Shown here piece after piece: positions 27,135-35,202 of a stretch of 64,000 nt of DNA. Numbering within the stretch: position 1 is the stretch's first letter; each line of letters begins with the position of its first letter. The notes under the pieces are model-generated. The model was not told the origin of the DNA. It saw only the letters and a list, made by a program, of their open reading frames with translations, and did no database searches. The position numbers and the translations under genes are program-made. The DNA is from Bacteroidetes bacterium UBA2475 (GTDB lineage Bacteria > Bacteroidota > Bacteroidia > B-17B0 > Aurantibacillaceae): assembly GCA_002342065.1 (NCBI GenBank), contig DDPF01000016.1, positions 186,001 to 250,000 on the forward strand, read 5' to 3'.

Positions 27135-27170
27135 AAATCCCTTCTGCTTTGTGTTGCGGAAGGGATTTTT
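27135..27170 (+). terminator. Rho-independent terminator after the sigma/anti-sigma operon
   Basis: A perfect 10-bp stem (AAATCCCTTC, 27135-27144, with 27159-27168) is followed by a short T-run. Confidence 0.88.
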
Positions 27171-27202
27171 TATATCCAATAAAAAGAGTAGTTTTACTAT
27201 AG

Positions 27203-27727
27203 ATGAAATTGGCAAAAATAGTATCTCCTTTTGTTTTATTATTGATCATTGGTGTAATCACCTTCCGTTTCATATTCTTCATTTCTTACATCAAAGTTCA
27301 AAAACACAATTTCAGAGATCAATTAATTAAAGAAAGTAAAAGCGAGGTATTTGAAGTTCAATTGGCCGAAGGCGACCTTTTTATTGATAAACCGGGCTTT
27401 GACTGGAAAGAGAACAATAAAGAATTAGTTATTGAGGGCGTGTATCACGAAGTAATTGCCGTTAAAAAAATTAATGGTAAAGCGTTTGTATCTCTTATTG
27501 AAGATAAAGCCGAGAATACCCTCTTTAAGAATTTCTTTTGCGCTAACAAAGGTATTCATAAAGATTTTGCCGACCTTATTAAATTGCTTTTAAACCTCAC
27601 GTATCTTGAAAATAACAATTCGTTAGGTTTAATTAAAGTTGAGGTAAGTGCTCAGTTAAATGTTGCAGATCTCCTTTTCGAAGATTTTAAATTTTATTTA
27701 AAACAAATAAAGCCACCAAGGTTTTAA
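27203..27727 (+). CDS. Single-pass membrane protein of unknown function
   Basis: The 174-residue protein has one long N-terminal hydrophobic stretch (IVSPFVLLLIIGVITFRFIF), not clearly a cleavable signal. An alpha/beta soluble part with no recognised motif follows. It lies alone between a terminator and the TonB-receptor gene. Amino-acid composition and codon use look like a real gene. I do not recognise the family. Confidence 0.7.
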   Translation: MKLAKIVSPFVLLLIIGVITFRFIFFISYIKVQKHNFRDQLIKESKSEVFEVQLAEGDLFIDKPGFDWKENNKELVIEGVYHEVIAVKKINGKAFVSLIEDKAENTLFKNFFCANKGIHKDFADLIKLLLNLTYLENNNSLGLIKVEVSAQLNVADLLFEDFKFYLKQIKPPRF

Positions 27728-27802
27728 AAATATAATTTCTATCCGTTTCTTATTTACAAGAAACCTTGTGTTTTTTTATTCATAAAATTTAAGCTTTATT
27801 AA

Positions 27803-30244
27803 ATGAAGACGTTTTTACTATTGCCATTGCTGTGGTTATCTTTTAATGCAATGGCTCAAACTATTTTATTGATCGATAAAACTACCCGGCAACCCTTGCC
27901 GGGTCAAATAATTTATACTAAAAATCCAAATTTTTCTGCAATAACTAACCAACGTGGTCAGATACAAATACAAGGCTTTAAAGGAGTCGATAGTATTTTT
28001 GTGAACGCTTTAGGCTATTTGTCTTTAACAATTTCATTTAAAGACATTGAAAGCAATAAATATATTATTGAATTGATCGAAAATCCTGTTTCGCTGTCTG
28101 AAGTTTCAATTACCGCCAATCGCTGGGAAGAGGAAGAAAAGGAAAACGCCTTTAGAATTGAAAAACTGAAAATGAAAGATATGGAGTTGCAAAATCCACA
28201 AACAACAGCCGATCTGCTTGGCGCCGGTAGCAACGTATACATTCAAAAAAGCCAGCAGGCCGGCGGCTCTCCTATGCTTAGAGGATTTGGAACTAACCGG
28301 GTGATGCTTGTAATTGATGGAGTTAGAATGAATAATGCTATTTTTCGTTCCGGCAATTTGCAAAACGTTATTTCATTAGATGCTAATGCTATGGAAAGTG
28401 TAGAGGTTTTATTTGGCCCGGGCGCTGTGATGTATGGTAGCGATGCTATTGGAGGTGTTATGGATTTTCACACAAAAACTGCACGATTTTCTGATAGTAA
28501 TAAAGTGTTTATAAAAGCAAATGCACTTGCGCGTTATTCAACCGCCAATCAGGAAAATACCGGACACGTTGATCTTAATATTGGATTCAAAAAAATTGCT
28601 TTTGCAACTTCTTTTACTTATGCGAAATATGATGATCTAATGGCAGGAACACAAGGTGGCGACTCTGTTTTTATGAGGCATTTTTACCAGGTGGTAAGGC
28701 AAGATAAAGATACTCAGGTTGTAAATCCGAATCCTTCACTTCAGGTAAATTCTAAATACAGTCAAATTAATTTTATGCAAAAAGTAGCGTACGCACCAAC
28801 TAAAAATTTTATGGTGGATTATGCTTTTCATCATTCAGAAAGTGGTAACGCTCCGCGTTATGACCGTTTAATAACTGATGCCAATTCAGATAACACCCTT
28901 GATTTTTCTGAATGGTATTATGGCCCACAAATTTGGCAAATGCATAGGCTGGCATTAAAACACAGCGCAAATAATTTACTCTACAATAATATCCGTTTAA
29001 TTGTGGCCTATCAGCATTTTGAAGAAAGCCGGCACGACAGGCGCCTCAACGCTTCGGGAAGTATAACAAGTGGCAATGCAAGGTTAAGGCACCAATACGA
29101 AAAACTGGATGCGTATTCGGCAAATTTAGATCTTGATAAAAAAATTGGTGAAAAGACACATATTTTTTATGGCAGCGAATTTGTGTTTAATAAGGTTGAT
29201 TCAAAATCAAATCGTATTAATGTTTACACAGGCGCAGATCAAAAATTAAATCCACGCTATCCTGACGGTTCTACCTGGCAGACAATGGGTGCTTACATTA
29301 ACCTCAAACAAAAAATAAAAGATAAATTTATTGTGAATGGTGGTTTACGATACACCTTATACAAAATAAAAGCTTTGTTTGATACCACGTTGTTTGTTTA
29401 TCCAATTACAGAGGCTAATATTAATAACGGCGCTTTAAATGGAAGTATTGGTTTTGTATATTCTCCATCCAAAAAATGGCAAATATATTCAAATGCATCT
29501 ACAGGATTTAGGGCACCTAATATTGATGATATTGGAAAAGTATTTGATTCACAACCGGGCAATGTGGTTGTGCCAAATCCGAACTTAAAACCTGAGTATG
29601 CCTATAATGCGGAAGTAGGCACAGCCGCGGTTTTTGGAAGCTTCCTAAAAGTAGATGCCGCTCTTTACTATACTTATCTTACCAACGCTTTGGTTAGACG
29701 GCCATTTACTTATAATGGTAACGACAGTATAATTTATAACGGTGTTAACAGTCGCGTATTTGCTTTACAAAATGCGAACAACGCCTTTGTATATGGTGTG
29801 CAAAGTGGAGTTGAGATATATTTTGGACATGGCATTTCTATTCGTAATAATATAACATTACAAGTAGGTAAAGAGAATAATCAGGATAGTTCAAAGTATT
29901 ATCCATTGTCGCATGCAACGCCTTTGTTTGGAAATACGCATTTAATGTACGCTGCAAAAAAAATAAAAGCAGATCTTTATGTAATGTATAATGGTAAAAT
30001 GACATATGAGGATCTGCCATTATCCGAAAGGTTAGAACCATATATTTACGCCCGTACTTCCGATAAAAAACCTTATGTCCCGGCCTGGTACACTTTAAAT
30101 TTTAAAGTCACTTATTTTATAAATAAGTTTTTTGCTATTAATGGTGGGGTTGAAAATATTGCCGACAAGCTTTACCGGCCTTTTGCATCGGGCATTAGCG
30201 CCCCCGGCAGAAATTTTATTATCAGCTTACGCTACAAAATGTAA
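27803..30244 (+). CDS. TonB-dependent outer membrane receptor
   Basis: A TonB-gated barrel for uptake of a large or scarce nutrient. A signal peptide (ends FNAMAQ) is followed by a carboxypeptidase-regulatory-like (CarbopepD_reg_2) domain of about 90 residues. The plug domain has GSPMLRGFGTNRVMLVIDG and GPGAVMYGSDAIGGVMDFHT. The 22-strand barrel ends at NFIISLRYKM, with the terminal aromatic strand. At 813 residues it is the size of a siderophore/heme/cobalamin-type receptor rather than a SusC glycan transporter, and no SusD gene adjoins it. The substrate is unknown. A small outer membrane protein gene follows. Confidence 0.92.
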   Translation: MKTFLLLPLLWLSFNAMAQTILLIDKTTRQPLPGQIIYTKNPNFSAITNQRGQIQIQGFKGVDSIFVNALGYLSLTISFKDIESNKYIIELIENPVSLSEVSITANRWEEEEKENAFRIEKLKMKDMELQNPQTTADLLGAGSNVYIQKSQQAGGSPMLRGFGTNRVMLVIDGVRMNNAIFRSGNLQNVISLDANAMESVEVLFGPGAVMYGSDAIGGVMDFHTKTARFSDSNKVFIKANALARYSTANQENTGHVDLNIGFKKIAFATSFTYAKYDDLMAGTQGGDSVFMRHFYQVVRQDKDTQVVNPNPSLQVNSKYSQINFMQKVAYAPTKNFMVDYAFHHSESGNAPRYDRLITDANSDNTLDFSEWYYGPQIWQMHRLALKHSANNLLYNNIRLIVAYQHFEESRHDRRLNASGSITSGNARLRHQYEKLDAYSANLDLDKKIGEKTHIFYGSEFVFNKVDSKSNRINVYTGADQKLNPRYPDGSTWQTMGAYINLKQKIKDKFIVNGGLRYTLYKIKALFDTTLFVYPITEANINNGALNGSIGFVYSPSKKWQIYSNASTGFRAPNIDDIGKVFDSQPGNVVVPNPNLKPEYAYNAEVGTAAVFGSFLKVDAALYYTYLTNALVRRPFTYNGNDSIIYNGVNSRVFALQNANNAFVYGVQSGVEIYFGHGISIRNNITLQVGKENNQDSSKYYPLSHATPLFGNTHLMYAAKKIKADLYVMYNGKMTYEDLPLSERLEPYIYARTSDKKPYVPAWYTLNFKVTYFINKFFAINGGVENIADKLYRPFASGISAPGRNFIISLRYKM

Positions 30245-30246
30245 AA

Positions 30247-30288
30247 AATTTATCGGGCTCCTGTAGAACTTACAGGGGCCGGTAAATT
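30247..30288 (+). terminator. Hairpin after the TonB receptor gene
   Basis: Two ~18-base arms (30247-30265 and 30271-30288) pair nearly completely around CCTGTA/TACAGG with a short loop. There is no T-run, so it may instead protect the mRNA end. Confidence 0.55.
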
Positions 30289-30336
30289 CTTATACAATAT
30301 TTAAGCCGGGACTTCGTTATCTTTAAAATCGAGGTT

Positions 30337-30990
30337 ATGAAAGTCGGTATAAACATTCTTCTTTTTATATTTTTTTTTAACCTTGCAAAGGGGCAGGAGA
30401 AAGAAAAACGTTTCGAGCTTGGCCCAACTTTAATTACTATTAATTCTTTAAGCAGTACCTATCATTCATTTGTAGATAAACCTTCTATTGAATACAGCAA
30501 CGGACTTTTTTTTAGATACAATAAAAAACGTTTTGCTTTCAGGTCAACCGTAAGTTATAACGAAAGTTATTTTAAGTACTATGCACCTGCAGGTTGTTTT
30601 GATTGTACAAGTGGCGAATCTATCAATAAAGACTTTCGCGTTGGGGTAGGTGTTCAATACAGTTTATTAAAAAGAAAAGATGTTCTTTATATCTTCACTG
30701 ATCTTTCTTACCGTAATATTTTTTCTTCGGGTTATGTGTATGGTGGCCTTGCCGGATTGAATAATTCTTTTTCTTCATCAACAGATGGTGTTGATGGGCT
30801 TATTGGTTTTGGATTAAAACTAAAACTTTTTGAAGATATTTTTATTTTGCCCGAAGTAGCCTACAATGTTTTTTATGGCAGTGTAAATTATACTACCGCG
30901 CATTTATTATATGGCGAGGCGAAAAGATCACATTACATACAGGGCAATCTTAACCCTGTTGCAAAACTGCATTTAACCGTTAGGTTTTAA
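30337..30990 (+). CDS. Small outer-membrane beta-barrel protein
   Basis: A signal peptide (INILLFIFFFNLAKGQ) precedes about 200 residues of alternating hydrophobic strands typical of an 8-strand barrel (FEDIFILPEVAYNVFYGSV). The protein ends in an aromatic residue (LHLTVRF), the usual signal for barrel assembly. Two cysteines (CFDCTSGES) sit in one predicted loop. It follows the TonB receptor by 92 bases and may share its regulation. Function unknown. Confidence 0.75.
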   Translation: MKVGINILLFIFFFNLAKGQEKEKRFELGPTLITINSLSSTYHSFVDKPSIEYSNGLFFRYNKKRFAFRSTVSYNESYFKYYAPAGCFDCTSGESINKDFRVGVGVQYSLLKRKDVLYIFTDLSYRNIFSSGYVYGGLAGLNNSFSSSTDGVDGLIGFGLKLKLFEDIFILPEVAYNVFYGSVNYTTAHLLYGEAKRSHYIQGNLNPVAKLHLTVRF

Positions 30991-31035
30991 CTTTGTTCTT
31001 CATCCTGAATAAATTAAATACTGTACTTTTATTTT

Positions 31036-31494
31036 ATGATAGATATACATAACACCAGTGAGTTAAATAATATTTTAAATAAATTACAACCAAATGCTAA
31101 ACCACTTTGGGGTAAAATGTCGCCGCAACATATTGTCGAGCACTTGGCAATGGCCGTAAAAATTTCTACCGGCCGTATCAACTCAAAATTTTATTCTACT
31201 GCTGAAGAAGCAGAAAAGATCAAAGACCGCGTCATACGAAGCACTGCCGAATTAACTCAGGGAATAAAAAATCCTATTTTAGGTGATGAACCACCAGCCT
31301 TGCAGTTTGCCGATCTTAACACTGCTATTATAGAATTACATAAAGAGATAGATCACTTTAAAAATTATTACACGCAAAATCCCAATGTTAAGCATACACA
31401 ACCCCGCATGGGCGACCTCGATCATACAGAGTGGTTGACTTTGCATAACAAACATTTTGCGCACCATTTTAATCAATATGGCCTTTTGAGCTAG
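31036..31494 (+). CDS. DinB/DUF1569-like small protein
   Basis: A 152-residue helical protein. SPQHIVEHLAMA (residues 29-40) places two His residues one helix turn apart, and the C-terminal HNKHFAHHFNQYG supplies more. These are the metal-site helices of DinB/YfiT-like four-helix bundles. Similar segments are found at the end of some Bacteroidota PaaZ-type annotations, so the family name is unsure. The usual activity, if any, would be a metal-dependent transferase or a thiol-related role. It stands alone between the outer membrane protein and GNAT genes. Confidence 0.6.
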   Translation: MIDIHNTSELNNILNKLQPNAKPLWGKMSPQHIVEHLAMAVKISTGRINSKFYSTAEEAEKIKDRVIRSTAELTQGIKNPILGDEPPALQFADLNTAIIELHKEIDHFKNYYTQNPNVKHTQPRMGDLDHTEWLTLHNKHFAHHFNQYGLLS

Positions 31495-31596
31495 AAGCTG
31501 TAACCACGCCAAATAGTTGAATTATATAATAAAGAACAAAAATTTTGTTTTTTTAAGAAATAGAAAATACTCTAATTCTTAAACATTTGTACCTTT

Positions 31597-32211
31597 ATGT
31601 ATATGGCAAAATCTGATCTTGACCAAACTATAATTTTAGAGAACGATCGTGTATTACTTCGGCCACTCGAAAGAACAGATCTTAATAACCTGCTTGGTTT
31701 TTCTTTAAACGAACCCGAGATCTGGAAATACTCTTTAGTGCAAGCCGGGGGCGAAGAGAACCTGAAAAATTATTTGAACATTGCCATAGAAGGTCGTGCC
31801 TCAAAAAAAGAATATCCTTTTATTGTGTTTGATAAAAAACAAAATTCGTATGCAGGCAGCACGCGTTTTTACGATATTCAATTACCTCATAAAACTCTGC
31901 AATTAGGTTACACCTGGTACGGTAAAAATTTTCAGGGTACAGGATTAAATAAGCACTGTAAATTTTTGTTATTGCAATACGCTTTTGAAACTATGGAGAT
32001 GGAACGTGTAGAGTTTAGAGCAGATAATAGTAATGCCAGAAGTATTGCCGCCATGAAAGCAATTGGCTGCACCGTAGAGGGTGTATTACGAAGTAGTATG
32101 TATAACGGCGATGGTTTAACCAGGCGAGATAGTATTGTATTAAGTATTTTAAAAAAAGAATGGTTCGATAGCGTAAAAGAGAATTTAAAAAAACAATGTG
32201 AGGTAAAATGA
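31597..32211 (+). CDS. RimJ/RimL-type GNAT acetyltransferase
   Basis: A 204-residue GNAT enzyme of the RimJ/RimL branch, which acetylates N-termini or small amines using acetyl-CoA. The start has VLLRPLERTDLNNLL. The acetyl-CoA loop is in GKNFQGTGLNKHCKFLLLQYAF, and FRADNSNARSIAAMKAIGCTVEG is the typical C-terminal N-x-x-S/A-x-R motif. The start is ATG 31597 or the second ATG at 31603. A TACCTTTA box lies only a few bases upstream, so the mRNA may be nearly leaderless. The stop overlaps the next gene by 4 bases (ATGA). Confidence 0.87.
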   Translation: MYMAKSDLDQTIILENDRVLLRPLERTDLNNLLGFSLNEPEIWKYSLVQAGGEENLKNYLNIAIEGRASKKEYPFIVFDKKQNSYAGSTRFYDIQLPHKTLQLGYTWYGKNFQGTGLNKHCKFLLLQYAFETMEMERVEFRADNSNARSIAAMKAIGCTVEGVLRSSMYNGDGLTRRDSIVLSILKKEWFDSVKENLKKQCEVK

Positions 32212-32717
32212 GAACAACAATAATAATAGCCCTGGTCATGTTTGGTTTTATCTTCAAACCATTCAACTATACAAACACAATTTCTAAAAAAGTTGTTAGT
32301 TGCGATAGCACACCTGTTTTAAATAAAAAGATAATTGATTTTGTAAAAACAAAGATCGGTAAAAAGGTAGGCAAGGGTGAGTGCTGGGATGTAGCAGCCG
32401 AAGCCCTTAATTCTGTTGGTGCGAAGTGGGATGGCAATTATAAATTTGGTACTGAAGTGAATTATAAAAAAGATTGTGTTTATCCCGGCGACATTATGCA
32501 ATTTGAAGGCGTAACTTTAAAATATCAAATAGGTACAAAAATGTATATGGAAAAAATGCAGCATCACACCGCCATTGTTTATGAAGTAAATGGTAAAGAA
32601 GATTTTGTATTGGCCGATCAAAACACCGGCCGCTCAGGAAAAAAAGTTGGTTTAAGCCCTTTTAAATTTGCCGACATGACCAAAGGCAAGTTTAAAGTTT
32701 TTCGTCCTACACTTTAG
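32208..32717 (+). CDS. Exported papain-like (NlpC/P60 or CHAP-like) cysteine-hydrolase-fold protein
   Basis: A 169-residue protein with an N-terminal hydrophobic signal (TTIIIALVMFGFIFKPF). GKGECWDVAAEAL places a Cys (about residue 59) at the N-terminus of a helix, and QHHTAIVYEV supplies a His on a strand about 60 residues later. This is the Cys/His arrangement of NlpC/P60, CHAP and related papain-like hydrolases, which usually cut cell-wall peptides. PGDIMQFEGV fits the GD.. strand of that fold. No exact family is recognised. It is translationally coupled to the acetyltransferase gene upstream. Confidence 0.65.
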   Translation: MRTTIIIALVMFGFIFKPFNYTNTISKKVVSCDSTPVLNKKIIDFVKTKIGKKVGKGECWDVAAEALNSVGAKWDGNYKFGTEVNYKKDCVYPGDIMQFEGVTLKYQIGTKMYMEKMQHHTAIVYEVNGKEDFVLADQNTGRSGKKVGLSPFKFADMTKGKFKVFRPTL

Positions 32718-32742
32718 AACGTGTAAGCACATACAGTGTCCG

Positions 32743-32777
32743 CCTCCTGAGGGGTTTTGCGAAGCAAAATGGAGTTC
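32743..32777. repeat. Intergenic repeat copy 1 (TTTTGC/GCAAAA hairpin)
   Basis: The sequence around TTTTGCGAAGCAAAA recurs in inverted orientation at 60840-60876 (CCATTTTGCTATCGCAAAA), with shared flanks GAAC and CTGAGG. Both copies are in gene-free DNA. Confidence 0.6.
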
Positions 32778-32910
32778 ACTAACCTATTTAGTACAACATA
32801 GTATTTTCTTCACAAGTGAAAAAAACCAGATGAGTTGCCCTGCGGTTAATTGCCCCTTTTCCCTATATATCTGTGGTTAATTGCCCATTTTACCGCTCTT
32901 TTTTTTGTTA

Positions 32911-32965
32911 AAATTATACATTTTGTACAATTAATTTTATAAAAATTGTACAAATTGTATAATTT
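32911..32965 (+). promoter_or_regulatory. Large dyad operator upstream of the GNAT-like/Xre pair
   Basis: Two 22-base arms (32911-32932 and 32944-32965) are inverted copies that match at 21 of 22 positions, with an 11-base spacer. Their centres lie 33 bases, about three DNA turns, apart. Each arm carries TTGTACAA. The right arm ends 5 bases before a -7-like box (TATCTTTA, 32971-32978), so bound protein would block the promoter. This is what is expected of autoregulated toxin-antitoxin genes; the Xre protein encoded downstream is the likely ligand. Confidence 0.75.
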
Positions 32966-32970
32966 ATTTA

Positions 32971-32978
32971 TATCTTTA
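32971..32978 (+). promoter_or_regulatory. -7 box of the GNAT-like/Xre pair
   Basis: TATCTTTA fits TAnnTTTG except for the last base and lies 31 bases before the ATG of the GNAT-like gene. A TTG inside the right operator arm (32946-32948) is 22 bases upstream and could be the -33 element. Confidence 0.45.
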
Positions 32979-33009
32979 CAATAAATAGTAACAAAAAGAG
33001 ACGTGCGGC

Positions 33010-33525
33010 ATGAAAGTAAAAATACTTGAGGTTTCAACAGATGAATTAATAGGAGCGATAATAAGGAAAGGTGAGGAAGCGGAATTACCCTCTATTCAGG
33101 ATGAGTGGAGATTTAATTTTGCAAAACAATTAAAAAAACTATCTAATTCAACTGCTTATGTTTTGGTTGCAGAAGACACGCCTACGGAAATTGAAGGATG
33201 TATGATCTTTCAAATGAGAGATAAAGTGATACCTGTAATGGCCTTTTTAGAAATAGCACCACATAATAAAGGAGATAAAAAGAAATATGATCATGTGGCG
33301 GGTTGTTTGATCGCTTTTGCTTTTAAACAGACTTATATTAAGGGTAAAAAAGATTATAAAGGATATTTACTATTTGATGTTCTTGAAAAAGACCCTGCAA
33401 ATACAAAAAAATTAATGCAGATGTACTCAAATAAATATAATGCAAAAAAAATGGACGATTCAACAATGATAATATACGATGACGACGGAGACGCGCTCAT
33501 TGAAAGATATTTCCCGAATGAATAG
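33010..33525 (+). CDS. GNAT-like protein, candidate toxin (copy A)
   Basis: A 171-residue cytoplasmic protein. The second half matches the GNAT fold: a strand MAFLEIAPHNKG, then KYDHVAGCLIAFAFKQTY in the place of the acetyl-CoA pyrophosphate loop and helix. A late strand MIIYDDDGDALIERYF ends the fold. It is related to the gene at 36802-37329 (shared pattern E-x-A-P-x-N-x-G, K-x-Y-x-x-V-x-G-x-L-x-AFA, and C-terminal YF). It is followed by an Xre-type gene and preceded by a strong dyad operator. That context suggests a type II toxin-antitoxin pair, with GNAT toxins known to acetylate aminoacyl-tRNA. Toxicity is inference. Confidence 0.75.
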   Translation: MKVKILEVSTDELIGAIIRKGEEAELPSIQDEWRFNFAKQLKKLSNSTAYVLVAEDTPTEIEGCMIFQMRDKVIPVMAFLEIAPHNKGDKKKYDHVAGCLIAFAFKQTYIKGKKDYKGYLLFDVLEKDPANTKKLMQMYSNKYNAKKMDDSTMIIYDDDGDALIERYFPNE

Positions 33526-33643
33526 TTGTATTGATGAATTAGATTAAAGTCAGTAAAATTATAAACAAATAATAATAAAAAAACTAAAAGAAGAAACAGA
33601 AATTAAAATAGTGATTCAGATAACCGATAAAGATTGTATACGT

Positions 33644-34144
33644 ATGGAAAGTAAAAAGAAAAAAGACAATGATTTCAATGTTGAAATTGGTCTTAAAAAT
33701 GGTAAAGAGTGGAGTGATGATAAATTAGCAAAAGTAAAAGCCTTTGTTAAAAGTCATTCAGATAAAAGAACTCCTGATAGAAAATTAAAGAATGAAATGT
33801 TGACCATTAAATACCAGATGGAAGAATACATAGAGAATGAAAATATAAATGAAAAGAGTGTAATTTCGTTGGAATCTTTCCTAGGCTCGTTTCTGGAGGT
33901 TTTAAATTTAACTTTTAAAAAATTCGCAAGTTCTATTGATACTACAGATGGGAATTTAAAAAAGTATCTTTCAGGAGATAGGAAATTTAACACCGATCTG
34001 GCTTTGAAATTTTCTTCTTTCTTTCATACAACTCCCGATCTATGGTTGAAGGTGAATATTAAAAATGAATTACTGAGTTTAAAAAAGGAAAAGAAACAGA
34101 TAAGTAAATACAAAAAATACAATTACGAAAAAGTTCTTGCTTAA
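33644..34144 (+). CDS. HigA-like Xre antitoxin/repressor
   Basis: A basic 166-residue protein (from ATG 33644; an in-frame GTG at 33611 would add 11 residues). The C-terminal ~75 residues form a helix-turn-helix of the Xre/HigA kind: FKKFASSIDTTDGNLKKYLS (recognition part) and then FFHTTPDLWLKVNIKNELLS, close to the HigA end P-x-x-W-L-x-L-Q. The N-terminal ~80 residues are Lys-rich and extra to HigA. It probably binds the dyad at 32911-32965 and neutralises the upstream GNAT-like protein. The gene order toxin-then-antitoxin matches HigBA. Confidence 0.75.
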   Translation: MESKKKKDNDFNVEIGLKNGKEWSDDKLAKVKAFVKSHSDKRTPDRKLKNEMLTIKYQMEEYIENENINEKSVISLESFLGSFLEVLNLTFKKFASSIDTTDGNLKKYLSGDRKFNTDLALKFSSFFHTTPDLWLKVNIKNELLSLKKEKKQISKYKKYNYEKVLA

Positions 34145-34243
34145 TAATCGAATAAAACGATCCGAAGGATTGTTTTCCTATGTAAACTATCAACTCCTTT
34201 CTTTTCTATGTTTCCTATGTGGTTAAATTGTTCTATTAACACC

Positions 34244-34259
34244 CTTCGGTACACCGAAG
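34244..34259. repeat. Short perfect hairpin
   Basis: CTTCGGT, AC, ACCGAAG: a 7-bp stem with a two-base loop just before the left copy of the 23-bp inverted repeat. ACACCGAAG also appears beside the right copy (near 35232). The bases 34196-34238 before it resemble half of the CTATGTGGTTAA repeat family. Confidence 0.5.
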
Positions 34260-34263
34260 TTTT

Positions 34264-34286
34264 GCATTCAGAAAAAGCGGAAAAAA
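34264..34286 (+). repeat. 23-bp inverted repeat, left copy
   Basis: GCATTCAGAAAAAGCGGAAA plus three As is present again as a perfect reverse complement at 35203-35225. The two copies enclose about 915 bases that hold the recombinase remnant, the tRNA-like end and other fragments. They may mark the ends of an element or the products of its deletion. Confidence 0.75.
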
Positions 34287-34325
34287 ATGTATATTTATAA
34301 TATGAATTGGCGAAAAATTAATAAT

Positions 34326-34347
34326 GGTTCGATTCCTGGAGGCACCA
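34326..34347 (+). other. tRNA 3'-end fragment, probable attachment site scar
   Basis: GGTTCGATTCCTGGAGGCAC continues with CA: a T-loop (TTCGATT), the 3' half of a T stem (CCTGG), an acceptor strand (AGGCACC) and A. The 5' side of the T stem does not pair (AATGG where CCAGG is expected) and no tRNA body precedes it, so this is only the 3' end of a tRNA gene, as left by an integrated element. A terminator follows 8 bases later. The tRNA's identity is not clear. Confidence 0.7.
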
Positions 34348-34355
34348 CGCTACAG

Positions 34356-34390
34356 GAAAGCACTTCAGAAATGAAGTGCTTTCTTTTTTT
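34356..34390 (+). terminator. Terminator after the tRNA-like fragment
   Basis: A perfect 11-bp stem (GAAAGCACTTC, 34356-34366, with 34373-34383), a 6-base loop and seven Ts. It is the kind that follows tRNA genes in this phylum and supports the idea that the preceding 22 bases came from one. Confidence 0.88.
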
Positions 34391-34708
34391 AGGTCCTTGG
34401 GACTCCTCGTCTTTCCTGCAAATTAGCTCAACCACTTCATTAATTCTTGCGGTTCGATATTTATTATTTTCGAAGATTAATTTTTCAGGAAATATCGAAC
34501 CAATTATTTTTTGCTTGGTTTCAATATTCCCTTTTTCATAAAATACATCTATGTTTTTTAACATCGTGCTGCAGGATTGAATTTTAGAACTATGTTCGTT
34601 GGTAATTTTTAAGCTGTGCAGTTCTAAATTCAATTTGCTTAACTCCTCCTCAATTGAAACTTTAATGTCCTTGTACTCCGCTGAACTAATTTCATTATCT
34701 AACATTAA

Positions 34709-34951
34709 TGTTCTCGCGTTGATAGATTTAGCGCCAGTGCGAATGCGGACAATACAAAAAGAATTAACGATAGACAGGCATTCTCACGTTCAATGAGCCA
34801 TAGTATGGATCAATTTGAAAAAGGAATGTTTGGAGCTTCTCTTGCCTTGCCATTGGCAGGTCTTTTAGCTGCGGAAGGAGTTGCAGTGGGTTTATTAGAA
34901 GCCGCAGGCATTGCCGCCCCCGTACCAAGTAGAATCAAACACCTGAATTGA
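34709..34951 (+). pseudogene. Protein fragment with a hydrophobic segment (possible toxin/effector remnant)
   Basis: An open frame of 80 codons has protein-like composition: SASANADNTKRINDRQAFSR, then SMDQFEKGMFGASLALPLAG and an Ala/Gly-rich hydrophobic stretch to about 34910. There is an internal ATG at 34793 but no clear start at the beginning, and the frame ends shortly after the hydrophobic part. It overlaps the upstream end of the truncated recombinase on the other strand, which marks a junction between two broken genes. Glycine/alanine-rich helices before a variable end are seen in polymorphic toxins, but I cannot identify this one. Confidence 0.35.
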
Positions 34952-35202
34952 TGGTCCAGGAGTATTAGGCGTAAAAAAATCTGTTCTAGTTATAACCAAA
35001 TCAGTTTTGCCTTTCATGAAAATATTTGCCTTTACATAAGTGTATCGATAAACTGAGGTATATGTTGTTACTCCAATCATTGGTAAAAAATTCGAAGGTT
35101 TCACTTTAATAACACAAGCCAAATCTTTTATTAGCTGTGCCTGATGTAGCATAGTCCCGTCCAGACCGCAAATTTAATCAATTTACTTACAATCTATTTT
35201 AG

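Larger units (their letters stand above)
34295..34705 (-). pseudogene. Serine recombinase, C-terminal remnant
   Basis: The 136-residue frame matches the last part of large serine recombinases: a coiled coil (SAEYKDIKVSIEEELSKLN), then NIDVFYEKGNIETKQKIIGS, IFPEKLIFENNKYRTARINE and VVELICRK. The catalytic resolvase domain and zinc ribbon are missing. The frame continues upstream without a break as SINARTL but meets a stop after ~30 more codons of unlike sequence, so the gene was truncated near 34710-34740. Its last residues (SVVPPGIEPLL) are read through the antisense of a tRNA-like 3' end, as is usual for recombinases that sit next to their own attachment site. Confidence 0.8.

Noticed and set aside
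34326..34347. A complete tRNA gene
   Set aside because: Only the T-loop and 3' acceptor strand are present; the T stem does not pair and no anticodon or D arm precedes it.
34287..34541. An 84-codon plus-strand frame over the tRNA-like end
   Set aside because: It is antisense to the recombinase remnant and includes the terminator hairpin.
34895..35152. A minus-strand 85-codon gene
   Set aside because: It has no recognisable motif, begins beside the debris junction and partly overlaps another fragment; kept only as part of a finding.
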